From NCBI GenBank assembly GCA_020912385.1, contig CP087210.1, positions 1,860,001 to 1,924,000 on the forward strand: 64,000 bases of DNA. The letters are read 5' to 3'. The position numbers and the translations under genes were made by a program. A model generated the notes under the pieces. That model had not been told where the DNA came from. It saw nothing but the letters and a program-made list of their open reading frames with translations, and searched no databases. Of the stretch, positions 45,290 through 57,022 are shown in pieces (within the stretch, counting starts at the first letter, position 1; every line of letters starts with the position of its first letter). This DNA is from Neofusicoccum parvum (lineage: Eukaryota > Ascomycota > Dothideomycetes > Botryosphaeriales > Botryosphaeriaceae).

Positions 45290-47449
45290 AACATGGGAAC
45301 ACAAAGTTTTTGTTAGTCATCTTTATGAATGCTTCAACTCCCCAGCTCCCATGCAAGCACTGCAAGGCTCTGAATTCCCGACATTCTGTAGCAAGCTCTA
45401 CTGCCAATGCGCAGGCCGGAACAGAACACCTAGTCGCAAAATCTAGGCACGCAAAATTTATTTAAAAAATCGACAAGACCATTCCGAGTTGGTCACGTCA
45501 ACACGTTGAGAGCCGACGGCGCAGACGGGAGGCAAGCCATCTGGACTGACAATCTTCATCCCGGGCGAGTGGCTATTGAGCCGATGGAAGTTTGACCTGA
45601 CTGGGGATATTCGTTAATATCTCTCGTCGCTACCAAAGCAGGACCCCTGGTTCCTTCTTTTCGGTTGGGCTGAATACAGCCAGTGTTTTGAGTCGCTCTT
45701 GTCTCTTTTCTTGGAAACCGTTTGGATTTTCAACACCACGAACCCCCGGAAAACCTACAAAACACACAACCTGATAGACTTCCGCAGTCTGGAAACCTTA
45801 AAAAAAAATTGAAAAAAAGAACACGAAAACAAAAAAACAATGGCAGGCTGATATGTATGTAGGGAATGGTCCAGTGCGTTGGGTCTTTCTTTCTTTCCTC
45901 TCGCACAGTCTTAAGGACGCTCAACGAGTCCCTTTTGGATGTCTGGACCTTCAACAGGTTCGACAGTATTATAATATCCGAAGGGGAACAGGTCTTTGAG
46001 GTCTGCCTGCACTTGGAGGTGGTTGGCGTTGGGATACATAGGAATTAACTTATACTCTCTTTACATATTGCACTGGTGATGTCGGTGAAGCTGGTAGCCA
46101 GCAGTGCTATGCGGGGCCGTATCGAAACCATCATTGAATTGACGATGCGCACACCCTTTCCGTGGCGCATGAACGGTCTTGCTGGGATTGCGAATCGTTA
46201 TCTGTTGTGACCGGGACTGGTTGACAACAGTGTGCGGAGTCGTGGGCTGTGCTGCATCCTCTATTGCCTCTTCTACCTTTCTTCACGTAGCGATAGATGG
46301 ACCCCTATCCCGAGACGGCGGACTGCATTTCGGACGGATGGCGATCGCGCGGTGCGGTAAATACGCGATCCGCCTTGTGCGCCCTGCCAAGGGAACGTTA
46401 AGAGAAGACGAGCTCTCCTGAATGTCGTGAGATGGCTGTGCTCTCAGCATACGTCCGCAAATATCCGAACTCGAAGTCACTCATCATTCAAGACTCTTGG
46501 CGGCAAAGCATGGAGAAGCTGCGCGGCGGGCGTTAGTACAAAAAGTTCAGCAGGCAGCCAGGATTCTTCTGCCACCTGGTTGCAGGCTTGACTGCTGGCG
46601 CTGCGTTGGCAGGGTCGCTTGGCTGACGGAATGGTCGCCGCTGGCGGAGGGTGGAGGTCTTGGAAGAGCCTTAGCGCTCCGCCCGGATCTGCAGCAGGGT
46701 GTGCAGCTCCGTCCAAGCTTCGGCACTCGCCAGCAGACGACTGCCAGCACCAGCCCCGAATGTTTTCTTCAGGCTGCGGGCGGATCATCCAGATATGCTG
46801 CGCCGCACTGGAGGCGGGCGCTGGAGCGGGGTGCATGTGGCATGTGGCATGCGGCATGGCGACAGGGCGACAGGGCGTCAGCGCGGCCGGGCGTACCTGC
46901 CTTATCGCGCACGCGGAGGCCTTGCATTCGGCGCCGTGAAACACTGCGCTCGCCGGCCAGACGCAAGCGGGACGCGCTCGGGTGGTTCCGCACGCGGCAG
47001 CCGGCTGTCGCGTCTCGGGTTCTGGGAGCGGCTGCGGGCGGCAGCAAGGCCGGGCTGGTCAGCAGCGCGCAGGACGGGACGCCGCCGTGGTGTTGAGCGC
47101 CAAGGCTCCGGATCTGCCCACGGGCGCGTCACCGCGTCATACCCCTGCCGGATTGTGGCAGTGCTGGCCGGCCGACGTGGTGCGGCACGCCTGATTGGCC
47201 GGGCGGCGGCGGATGATGCAGCTCGACATCGCGCTCTCCATGTCTCGCGTAGCACAGCAGCTGTACACAGCCCTCTCCTCCAAAAATCCTCCCTGAAACA
47301 GCCTGGACCGCGAGCGCGCACTTCGCATCTGCTCACGCCTCGCAGCCCTAACCGCCCATCACACGAACAAGCCCGTTGCCTGCTCCGCTCACAAGGCTAT
47401 CCGCCCAAGCCCTGACCAGCCGCCCTCGGGAACTAAATACAAGGAAGCA
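45290..47449. other. Long intergenic region, no gene seen
   Basis: About 2.2 kb. The first kilobase is AT-rich (3' flank of Argonaute, A- and T-runs near 45800). The second is GC-rich with opposing shadow ORFs (46497-47336). No supported gene. Confidence 0.4.
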
Positions 47450-49342
47450 ATGGGTACGTAGCTGCCACAGTGCCCGCCGACCCTCCCGCCTCCTCTTTGT
47501 CCGCACGGCGAAAACACCTAGCAATTAGCAAAACCTTGGCATCCCTTGTCATGTGCCCAGCCCGTCAAGCGGGATTCAATCTCAGCACCTCAGTCCCAAG
47601 CACCCACGCCTCCACGCCTCCCACCCACAGAACCAAGCGTCGCCCTCTTGGTGCGAAGTCAATTGGCGCCCACTCCCCCAGCCACACTTGACTCCGACAA
47701 GCGCGCGCCTTTAATCACTGCCCGATGCTGATCTTTCTTGGCCGGAAACACAGCTCCCATTTACAAAGGCCTGCTGCAGAAGTTCCATCGCCGCCAGTCC
47801 TCTAGATACGGCGCCTTCGAGCAACCCCAAACCATGCCGCACCCCGAGAACGGCAACGGCACCAACGGCGATGCGATGCCCGACGAGCGCACGCATCTGC
47901 TCGCCAACTCCAACGGCGATTCCCACCCAGAACAGCGCCCCAATGGCGGCATCGTCCACCATCCCACCCACAAGCCGTGGGGTGAGGATGACCCGCGCCC
48001 CTATGTGCGCTGGCCGCTGCTCGTCGGCTACACCACCTGGATGACGCTGGCAAGCAACTATGTCAACGTCCTGCTTGTCTTCGTGCCGCTGGGCATCATT
48101 GCCGGCGCTCTGGACTGGAACCCAACCGCGGTCTTCGTTCTTGTATGCCTTCGGAACTCCGCATTTTCCGCTGTGGAGGGATTGCTGACGGCCGCGCACA
48201 GAACTTCATCGCCATCATCCCGCTTGCGGCGCTGCTGAGCTTCGCGACCGAGGAGCTGTCGGTCAAGATGGGTCAGACCATCGGCGGTCTGATGAACGCG
48301 ACCTTCGGAAATGCCGTCGAGCTGATTGTGGGTGTTTGCGCCATCGCCGTCGCGCATCTTCGGGCTAATCAGAGCGTTTGCGCAGGTCTCCATCGTGGCG
48401 TTGAAGAATGGCGAGATTCGCATTGTCCAGTCCAGCATGCTAGGAAGCATCCTCTCCAACATCCTCCTCGTACGTCATCGGTTTCAACTCGCAAGATGAT
48501 CGGAATCTAACAGACCACAGGTTCTTGGATGCTGCTTCCTCGCGGGAGGTTGGAACCACCGTGAGCAGCGCTTCAACGAGACCGTCGCCTCGACCATGTC
48601 GTCGCTGATGGCTGTCGCCAGCGCCTCTCTTATCATCCCCGCGACGCTCTACGCTGCCCTGCAGAACTCGAAGTCCAGCAGCAATGACCACATCCTGATC
48701 CTCTCGCACGGCACCGCTGTGATCCTGCTCATCCTGTACATCATGTACCTCTACTTCCAGCTGAAGTCCCACGCCGACTTTTTCGATGCTGAGGCTCAGG
48801 AGGAGGAGGAACCCGAGGAGGGCCACATTCTGGGAACTTTCTCTGCTGGCGTTGCGCTCGTTGTCGTCACCCTCCTCGTCGCTGTCTGCGCCGAGTACCT
48901 CGTCGACAGCATTGACGCCATCGTTCAGACCGCTCACCTCTCCAAGACCTTCATTGGGTTGGTCCTGCTCCCGATTGTCGGAAATGCCGCTGAGCACGTC
49001 ACGGCCGTCATCGTCGCCTACAAGGACAAGATGGATCTCGCCATCAACGTCGCAATCGGCAGCTCGATGCAGATTGCTCTGTTCGTCACGCCCTTCCTCG
49101 TCCTCCTCGGCTGGGCCATGGGACAGCCCATGACTCTTCACTTCCAGACCTTCGAGACGGTGGTCTTCTTCCTCAGCGTGCTGGTTGTCAACTACCTCAT
49201 CCAGGATGGAAAGAGCAATTATCTCGAGGGTGCCATGTGCATTGGCACGTACATCATCATTGCTCTGGCTTTCTTCGTCTACCCTGATGACGCCGGTGAC
49301 ATCACGGATTTCTTCCGGAACATGGTCGCTCCCTCTGCTTAA
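47450..49342 (+). CDS. VCX1: Vacuolar Ca2+/H+ exchanger (CAX family)
   Basis: Five exons (47450-47453, 47754-48142, 48202-48327, 48386-48469, 48521-49342) give 474 residues. It moves Ca2+ into the vacuole against protons. A cytosolic N-tail of about 95 residues precedes about eleven membrane helices. Both CAX alpha-repeat motifs are present: [13 protein letters not shown] (split by intron 3, which uses the donor GTGGGT) and [21 protein letters not shown]. The usual acidic loop [13 protein letters not shown] lies between the two halves. The four-base first exon (ATGG) joins to CT to give [15 protein letters not shown]; it rests on the good donor GTACGT, an ACAG acceptor and frame. If it is wrong, translation would start at the ATG at 47833 (MPHPENG), leaving all helices intact. 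Confidence 0.9.
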
Positions 49343-52300
49343 TCGACTTACAATCCTCCCGCTGAAAAGCGCTGGATGGATAAGGACTATACTATGGACG
49401 CCTGTTATGGCTGGCCGATAGCGGGTGCCAACTATCCACGAACTCACCTTGTTTATAACGCCTCAGCGGTGTATGGATCACTGCGACTTTTTGCTTTCGA
49501 GGATTGTCTTAACTTAACGAACGGCCAATTTTCCCGAGTTGGATATACCCGGATTGCGTTTACTGGACAAACACATCTCAATTACTTCCTGCTTTTCCCT
49601 TAGCCTTTCCTTTTCCTTACAACCCATCCAGTTCGAACCACGAACAATAACAGCTGTGCTGCGAGCACTCGAGTTTCCTTTTTCACCATACGTTTACAAA
49701 CAACCGACAGTCTGGAACACCTCCCTTTCTTTGCTTGTTATTACTGCACCTTTTGCCCTTGCTTTGCTTTCTGTTCCTGTTTTTCTCTTTGGCTATCCAA
49801 CGGAGTCGCGGCGTGCGAAAACACAAAACACTCTGCAGATGACTGGATTTCTTTGCTGAGTGTTTCTGATGGGCGGCGGCAAGATTGACACGGGTAATCT
49901 TACTGGGTGTAGAGGATGGGCGTGTAAGATACCAATTACGGAATGGAGGAAATAAGGGGTTCCGGTGGATTGGTTGGTAGGGTGTGGATTTGTTTGACAA
50001 AAGTATAGAAATAAAGAGTATGCTTGGGATATGTTGTTCGAAATGCTTCGTGTCTGGAGGCGTGTGCCCGCTGGAGAGGGCCTATCACTGCTCGGCCAGA
50101 TTTGATAGATCCAGTTGGATCTGGCATCTCGAATTGGGCCATGGTGTTGAGGAGCATGGACTACCACGACCAGGATTGCTGTCGCCTCAGGCAAGCCAAC
50201 ATTTGCCTGCCTTGTGTTCTGGAACGCCCCGGTTCTGTGGATGTCGGTTAGCCTAGCCTTGTGCCGGGATGTACTCGTATGCTCTCATAGCGAGGCTGAA
50301 CCTGCATGGAAGGGTGCCCGACTGACCGGTAAAAGAGGAGTCATGCCTGCCTGCATTCATTTACAGTTCTCGCTTGCCGCATTTATCATCGGTGCCTAGT
50401 TTCGGTTTCTATTTCCTACCTCCTCGTTGGGTTTGTGTTGGTTGTTGGGGCGAAAGGCTGCAACGCAGGAGGGAAGGGGCCGAGAGCTGAAGATTTGCCT
50501 TGCCAATCAATTTCTCTTCGTGTCTCTCTCCAAAATGGACCGGAAGGATTGCGAACTGGTATCGATTGTGACAGACGTTGCAGATTCGCGTGCAGAGGGG
50601 GGTTGCAGCCGTCAGCTACGCGGAGAACAGAGCCTTGTGATAGGACTGGCTCAACCCAAAAGCACGTCTCGCAGTGGGGAGCTAGGACATGCATCGGGAC
50701 GATAGAAAATCACTCGGAGCATGTGCAAAAGCCGTCCGAACGGACACTTCAACTTTCCGCGCAATAGCGGAGGTCGCAAACAATTTCGCTCTAGCTGCCG
50801 GCTGCAGCACTGCTCTGTAGAGGGTCTAGGCTAGGCCAGGCTGTGCTGCTGCTACTGCGGCGTAGGTGGAGTTGGTATCTAGCGGCTTTGCGTCTTGAGT
50901 AAGTATGAGTGGGACGGGCAACGTGTCTGCCTTTCGCCTTGCCATTTGCTTTGATCTTCGCTTTTATTGTTCAAGGCGTTTCTGGGCACGTGGATCGAAG
51001 TGGGTGATGGCAGAGTCATGGTGAAGGTGGGCTTGTCTGTGTTCGACGGAGCTAGAGCTGGCTAGCTGGCTGCACATAGCCACCGTCGGGCGTTCACAGG
51101 CCTGATGCTCGAGTCGGGCCACGCAAACAGTGGAGGTAACGTGATAGGAATGTGGCGGCTTGCATTGGCGTGCCGCGCTGCGAATTGTCAATGTACATAG
51201 ATGTCAGGACGGCCGGAGCTTGGTTGCACGGCACAGCGGTTCGCAGAGCAGCAAACAGCCTTGTGGCGTCAAGAGCGGAGGCCCCACAGCATGCTCAGGA
51301 TCCCGGACTGGAGAGCGGAGAACTGCCGGTTCAGTCGATGAGGTGATCTCGGCTGGCCTCGGTGGCTATCAGCAATGGAATGATTGAGGCCTAACGATGC
51401 AGCCGATGGTGCACAGCAAGGCACAGGAGCACTAGGGTTTCAAAGATCCCCACGGCGGCCCAGTTCCCCGATCGCGTGGGCTTGCGGAGCGGACAGAGAA
51501 GAGCGTCTTTGGCAGAGGCACGGATCGCGGCGTGGGCTGGCCGGCGGGTCAGAAGCGGAAGGGAGCTGCAGGGCGCAGAGGGCCGTCCGGGCGAGGCCAG
51601 CAGAGACTTGCACATCGAAACGGAGATCACGGTCAGTGCTTGCATCTTGCGTCCAGCACCGAGCTGTCTGGCTGGCCCGGAGCTTGCAGGCTGCCTGTCT
51701 GGTCCGTTGTTGGCGTGAGACCGGCCTCCGCTCCCCGCGGCTGCAACCGCGCTGCCAGCTGCGGCCACCGGAGCGGCGTCCGCGGGGCAGCGGCGTCTGC
51801 GCCAGTGCGGCTGCTATCGCCCGGGACCCTTTTACCTGCCGCGCGGGACGGCACCAACCGCCTGTCAGGACATGGTGATGGCACTGTCTGCGCCCACAGT
51901 CGCCGGCACGGTGGTGGTGATGCTGATGGTGATGCTGAACGCCGGCGCGCAGCGCACGGCGGGCATGGAAGAGCGGCCGAAATGCACGTCAGCGCGGCCG
52001 ACATCCGGCTCCTTCGATCCGCAAGATTGCGCGCGAGGCCGGCTGGCCAACAATGGCAGCGGACCGGGCGGCCGACGGAGAGCAGCAGTGATGGAGGCGC
52101 CGCAGCCGCCGCGCCATTCGCTGGCCGCCGCCATCCGGGCCGTGCACTGGCGCTGGAGGTTGCGCAAGCTTAACCGCGGCTGGCGCTGCCCGCGTCGCCG
52201 TGCCCGCGCTGCAATTGTTTCTTCGCCAAACACTACACTCTGCCAGCCCGCGAGACTGCCCCAGAATGTCCATAAAGTTAGTATTGCCCCTCCGCAGCGC

Positions 52301-52442
52301 CCGCCGGGCCTGCACGCCTCCCAAAAGAGCCGCACGCCCCCCCGCCCCCCCCGGCTGCCCTCGCCATCCTTCCCGCTGCCTGCATTATATCCTCGCCGCA
52401 CTCCCCCTCCAACCCCGCCCAGGCTCCCGCCCGACCACCACC
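49343..52442. other. 3.1-kb gene-free region
   Basis: This is the longest gap in the window. To about 50.4 kb the sequence is AT-richer with T-rich tracts; from about 51.4 kb it is very GC-rich with overlapping frames on both strands (51384-52495) of Arg/Ala/Gly shadow composition. The last 150 bases are C-rich leader for the next gene. No RNA gene was recognised. Confidence 0.4.
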
Positions 52443-53294
52443 ATGACCGCCATGGCGCAGACCAAGCAGAAGATGCTCAAGAAGATCCGCGCTAAGAAGA
52501 ACAGTTGGGTCATGCTCTCCGAGAGCGAGGGCTTCACCCCGCTGCCGGGTGAGCAGCGCCTGTACACGTCGCCGCCGCGCACTGCCATGTCGCTGCAGTC
52601 GCTCAACAAGTTCCCCGGCAAGGAGCCCTACACCATCTCCAGCAGCGCCGGCTGCATCCACCTCACCAACCGCCGCGTCATCTACCTGCCCGCCTCGCCC
52701 ACCGAAACCCTGCAGTCGTTCGCCGCCCCCATCCTCAACCTGCACGACACCCACGTCCAGGCGCCCTTCTTCGGCCCCAACGTGTGGACCGCCATCGTGC
52801 AGCCCGTGCCGGGCGGCAACATCCCGGCCCAGCACGCCGCCCTGGAGCTGAAGCTGACATTCAAGGACGGCGGCGCCTACGACTTCAGCCAGGGCTACGA
52901 GCGCATCAAGGAGCGCCTGCAGCAGGCCATCGAGGTCGCGCGCGAGACGGGCAACTACCACGGCTCCACCGACGGCTCCGACAACGGCTCCCTCCGCACC
53001 GGCGGCCCGCTTGCCGGCGTCAACATGGCCGCCGTGCACCTCGAGCAGCTCCCCGCCTACGAGCCTCCGCCGCCCATCGACGCCGACCCGGCCGCCCCGG
53101 CCGCCCCGGCGACCCCGGATACTTCGAGAGATAGCGGGCTGGGGATGAGCAGTCCGGAGGGCGCGCCTTCGACGGCTGCGGCACCGAAGCCGTCGGACGA
53201 GAGCTACGACCCGCCGTCGGAGCCGCCGCCAGGATACGAGGAAGTGCAAACACAGAGCGTGGCGGATGAGCTGGAGAGGAGACTCAGAGGGTAG
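52443..53294 (+). CDS. GRAM-domain protein of the WBP2 family with PPxY motif
   Basis: A single exon gives 283 residues. A basic N-terminus is followed by a WBP2-type GRAM/PH-like domain (about 45-165: GCIHLTNRRVIYLP, LNLHDTHVQAPFFGPNVWTA, LKLTFKDGGAYDFSQGYERIKERL). The C-terminal 110 residues are Pro/Ala/Ser-rich and contain LPAY (203-206) and PPPGY (261-265), the latter a canonical PPxY ligand for WW domains such as those of Rsp5-type ubiquitin ligases. Animal WBP2 proteins are WW-binding adaptors; in fungi the role is not established, but recruitment of a WW-domain ligase to membranes is a reasonable inference. MTAMAQ has a second Met at codon 4; either may be used. The gene stands alone after a 3.1-kb gap. 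Confidence 0.88.
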   Translation: MTAMAQTKQKMLKKIRAKKNSWVMLSESEGFTPLPGEQRLYTSPPRTAMSLQSLNKFPGKEPYTISSSAGCIHLTNRRVIYLPASPTETLQSFAAPILNLHDTHVQAPFFGPNVWTAIVQPVPGGNIPAQHAALELKLTFKDGGAYDFSQGYERIKERLQQAIEVARETGNYHGSTDGSDNGSLRTGGPLAGVNMAAVHLEQLPAYEPPPPIDADPAAPAAPATPDTSRDSGLGMSSPEGAPSTAAAPKPSDESYDPPSEPPPGYEEVQTQSVADELERRLRG

Positions 53295-54094
53295 GAGTGG
53301 TGCGGATTGCTGAAGTCTTTGCTCAGCCTGATGCTTTTATTCCTCGCTCTCCTTCTTCTTCCTCCACCTTCCTGTGGGCTTTTTAGTTACGACTTTCGAC
53401 GCCATCCTATTTCAGCACAAACTTACCGGGTTCTACGGGACTGGCGGATTCATGGGCAGGCGTTTCCTTTCGGGCCTGCCTGGGGGCGGCGACAGCGCGG
53501 CGTTGACAAATATGGATATTGGATTACAACGGGATCATGAAAATGGCCGGTTTGGCTAGAGAGATTCGGAGGGGGTTTCCTGTACGACTTGGAGCATCCG
53601 TTGCTGGGGGAGCAACATCTGGTCACCACCAACCTACACTTCTTCACTACAATGAAATTCCTGCGGGAGAAATCAGCACAATGTACAGCCGATGGTCTGT
53701 CTGGGAAGCTCGGGCGGATATGTAAGCCACGAAGGCCAAAGCCGCTGGTCGGGCCGACGCCAAAGCATGTCGTCTGGAGTGCTTGCCGCTCTGGCCGGCG
53801 CAGTGGTGAACGTGACGCGACGCTGCGGCTCCGGGCTTGTGAAAAGGCGTCTTTTCCCCAGACTTTGGCATGTGAAAGACATGACTAAGCGGCGGGCGGC
53901 GAGACTAAGCCGGTTGCGGGCAGCCTCGGCATGACATCGAGCATCAGCTGGGCCTTCTCGTCCGCAAGAACCGCCCTCTCTGCCGTTTATAACCCTTTCC
54001 TCGCTCCTCCGCACCCCCATACCCCACAGCTTCCGCCTCCGCAGCTTCGTGTTCCTATTCCATTTCTCCCTTTCGGATTGTCTCTTGAGCAACT
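53295..54094. other. Intergenic region and thiolase promoter, no gene seen
   Basis: About 800 bp. Small ORFs only. A TTTATAA element near 53985, about 110 bp before the thiolase ATG, could be a TATA box; the leader is CT-rich. Confidence 0.45.
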
Positions 54095-55672
54095 ATGGCA
54101 AACCAGGCCGGCACCAACGCCAAGGGTAAGCTTTCACGGAGCTTGACGCGGCATGCCGGAAAGTGAGCGCTGACACTCTTCCTCCTTGCAGCGCAGGAAC
54201 GCCTCTCCCAGGTCTCCGACCACATCTCCTCTTCCGGGTCCTCTGTGCCGCGCGGCAAGGCAGCGCTACTGGAGAAGCACGGCGATGATGTAAGTGCTCA
54301 ATCTCGGCCAGACAGCTTGCGGCCGTAGAGAGCTGCAATCGCACCCCTCCCGGCACCAACCCACATCTGTGCATGGACGAGTCCCCATTCGAGCCTCACC
54401 TCCGCCCCCGTGTACCGCTGTACCTCGCCTAACACGCTTCTCCGCCCTAGATCGTTGTCACCTGCGCCCTCCGCACGCCCATCACCAAGGGCGGTAAGGG
54501 TGGCTTCAAGGACACTCAGGCGTCGGACCTGCTGGTCGGCGCCTTCAAGGCCCTGATCGACCGCTCCAAGATCGACCCCAGCGTCGTCGAGGATGTCGCC
54601 GTCGGCACCGTGCTGGCCCCCGGCGGCGGCGCCACCGAGTTCCGCGCCGCTGCCATCGCCGCCGGCTTCCCTCTCTCCGCCGGTGTCAAGAGCTTGAACC
54701 GCCAGTGCAGCTCCGGCCTGCAGGCGTGCGTGGACATTGCGAATGCGATCAAGGCAGGCATGATTGAGGTTGGCGTGGGTGCTGGCGTTGAGAGCATGAG
54801 CACGCAGTATGGGTGAGTGGAAGTTCTACAATGCCTCCCTGGGAGCGGTAACTGATGTGAATCCACACAGCCCTCAAGCCGTCAGCGAATTCTCGGAGCT
54901 CCTCGACTCAATCCCCGAATCCAAGAACTGCAAGGTGCCCATGGGCGTGTTGTCGGAGGCGATGGCCAAGGACAAGGGCGTGCAGCGGGCCAAGCAGGAC
55001 GCCTTCGCCGCGGCGTCGTTCCAGAAGGCCGAGGCGGCCCAGAAGGCGGGGCTGTTCGACGAGGAGATCGCACCGCTGGACAACATCCTGTGGCAGGACC
55101 CGAAGACGGACGAGGAGAAGCGCATCACCGTGGCCAAGGACGACGGCGTGCGGCCCGGCATGACGGCCGAGGGCTTGGGCAAGATCCGCCCGGCCTTCGC
55201 GAAGGACGGCAGCATCCACGCCGGCAACGCCTCGCAGGTCAGCGACGGCGCTGCCGCCGTGCTGCTCATGAAGCGCAGCACCGCCCTGCGCCTCAAGCAG
55301 CCCATCCTGGGAAAGTTCGTCCAGGCCTCCATCGTCGGCGTGCCGCCGCTTCTCATGGGTGTCGGCCCTGCTGCCGCCATTCCCGTCGCCCTCGAGAAGA
55401 CGGGCCTCGATAAGAATGATGTTGATATCTATGAGATCAACGAGGCTTTCGCCTCCCAGTGCGTCTTCTGTATCGAGGAGCTTGGCCTTGATGTCAACAA
55501 GGTCAACCCCAAGGGCGGCGCCATCGCGTTTGGCCACCCGCTGGGTTGCACTGGCGCGAGGCAGGTTAGCACATTGCTGTACGAGCTGAGGAGACAGAAG
55601 AAGAGGATCGGTGTGACAAGTATGTGCATTGGCACCGGTATGGGTATGGCTGCCGTTTGGGTCGCGGAGTAG
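54095..55672 (+). CDS. POT1: Peroxisomal 3-ketoacyl-CoA thiolase
   Basis: Four exons (54095-54125, 54192-54289, 54451-54812, 54871-55672) give 430 residues. It performs the last step of fatty-acid beta-oxidation, thiolytic release of acetyl-CoA. A PTS2-type peroxisomal signal is at 14-22 (RLSQVSDHI, R-L-x5-H-I), created only after splicing of intron 1, which supports the model and the cell location. Catalytic signatures are LNRQCSSGLQA (nucleophile Cys), EINEAFASQ, GGAIAFGHPLGCTGARQ (His), and CIGTGMGMAAVW (second Cys). The mitochondrial and cytosolic acetyl-CoA acetyltransferases lack this N-terminal signal. No other peroxisomal gene is adjacent. Confidence 0.95.
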
Positions 55673-56533
55673 TTTTGGAGATGAAAGTTAAATATGTATG
55701 TGCATTGAATAAAGATGTATTCAACATGAACCTATCTTTGCGGGTGCTATCTCGCTTCTTTGTAGTTATTCCTTTCAAGACTCACTGTCTCCCGTCCCAT
55801 ATATTATGTTCATCTGATTCCTTGATCTTTCGTCTCATTTTTCCATCTAGTGTTTTGAGATTCATCTTTCGTGACGTCCTGTATTGATCCGTCTGACCTT
55901 CCCACCCAATCCTCCACATCTAATCTTTTTCGTCTGGTCTTTAAATATCTATATTTTTGTCTCTTTAGTTTCGTCTAGCCTTTCCATCTGATCCTTGTCA
56001 CCTACCATTTCGTCCCATATCCCTCGCATCGTCTGGCTCATCCTTTCTTTTGATACCACACCTCGTATTCAGGTTATTATCCACCACTCGTAACTCTCTC
56101 TAATCACATTGCAGGTGACCATCGTGCCGGCATACGTTGCATCAATTGGTAGGGAGCGAACTTTACTTGGCCACATGTGTTTCTCCCGCGTTACCAACGT
56201 TCCGCCCACCCGAAAGGAAACAACAAAGACAAAAGAGACGAAAAGGTGATCACCCTATTGCTCCCCCTCCGCACGAAAGAAAGTACACACGACCCAACCA
56301 ATCACCCCAGCAGTCACCAGTTCGGCCAAAACAGCAGCTCCCCCGGGGCGAAAAGGAAAAGGGTCGTGCAAGCGGGAAAGGAAGACAAAAGAGCGAGGAG
56401 AAGAAAACACAGCCCATGCCACTGCTGCCGCCATCCACCCCTCCCCTTTGCCCCTAACAGCCAGCCCGGATGCGGGTTGATAAGAGAGATCCGGTTCCTG
56501 TTAAGAGGAGCAAGAGGGAAAGAATGAAGTGCT
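55673..56533. other. Convergent 3' flanks with CT-rich degenerate repeats
   Basis: About 860 bp downstream of the thiolase. From 55800 to 56050 a degenerate element of the type CGTCTRGYCTTT / CATCTGATCCTT recurs at least six times at irregular spacing. From 56200 the strand turns A-rich. No supported gene. Confidence 0.45.
55806..56046. repeat. Degenerate CGTCTG/CATCTG-type repeats
   Basis: Variants of YRTCTGRYCYTT recur through this pyrimidine-rich 3' flank. Spacing is irregular, so it is a diverged low-complexity tract rather than a clean tandem array. Confidence 0.4.
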
Positions 56534-57022
56534 TCAGCAGTAGAACCCGTTACCGCACGTGATTGTCGTCGACGTCGAAGGCGAGGTCGTGGAGTTTGTC
56601 GAGGAACTAGCCGAGGATCTTGTTGTCGTAGAGATGGTCGTGGGGTCCGTCGAGGTTGAGGAACTTCTCGTGGACGTCGACGTGGGGCTTGTTGACGAAG
56701 AGCTAGTCGTGGATCCAGTCGTGGAGCTAGTCGTGGAGCTAGTCGTGGAGTTAGTCGTAGAGCCAGTCGTAGAAGAGCCTGTCGTCGTCGAAGAGCTTGT
56801 GGGAGAGCTTGTGGTCGAGCTTGTTGAAGAACCTGTGGAAGAACCCGTCGTTGTTGTAGAAGTTGTCGTTGAAGAACCTGTCGTTGAACCCGTTGTTGAA
56901 GAACCTGTCGTTGAACTCGTCGAAGAACCAGTCGTCGAATCCGTCGTCGTCGTCGTCACCGTCCCCGAAGTCGTCCCCGTGCTACTCGTCCCCGTCGTCG
57001 TCCCCGTGGTCGACGTAGTGAG
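56534..57022 (-). other. In-frame Ser/Thr-rich open frame beyond the stop codon of the crystallin-like gene
   Basis: Directly after the TGA at 57025-57023 the same reading frame stays open for 162 codons. It is almost pure Ser/Thr/Gly repeats (TTGSST-type units), like the stalks of fungal wall proteins, and ends TITCGNGFYC before a TGA. The change to a Cys-containing non-repetitive end argues that this is coding sequence rather than accidental openness of the repeat. It would be expressed by stop readthrough (context TGA CTC), or if the stop is an error or a recent mutation. Confidence 0.5.

Noticed and set aside
51384..52495. Overlapping frames of 164-213 codons before the GRAM gene
   Set aside because: Shadow-type Arg/Ala/Gly sequence in very GC-rich DNA, none continuing into the GRAM frame by a good splice.
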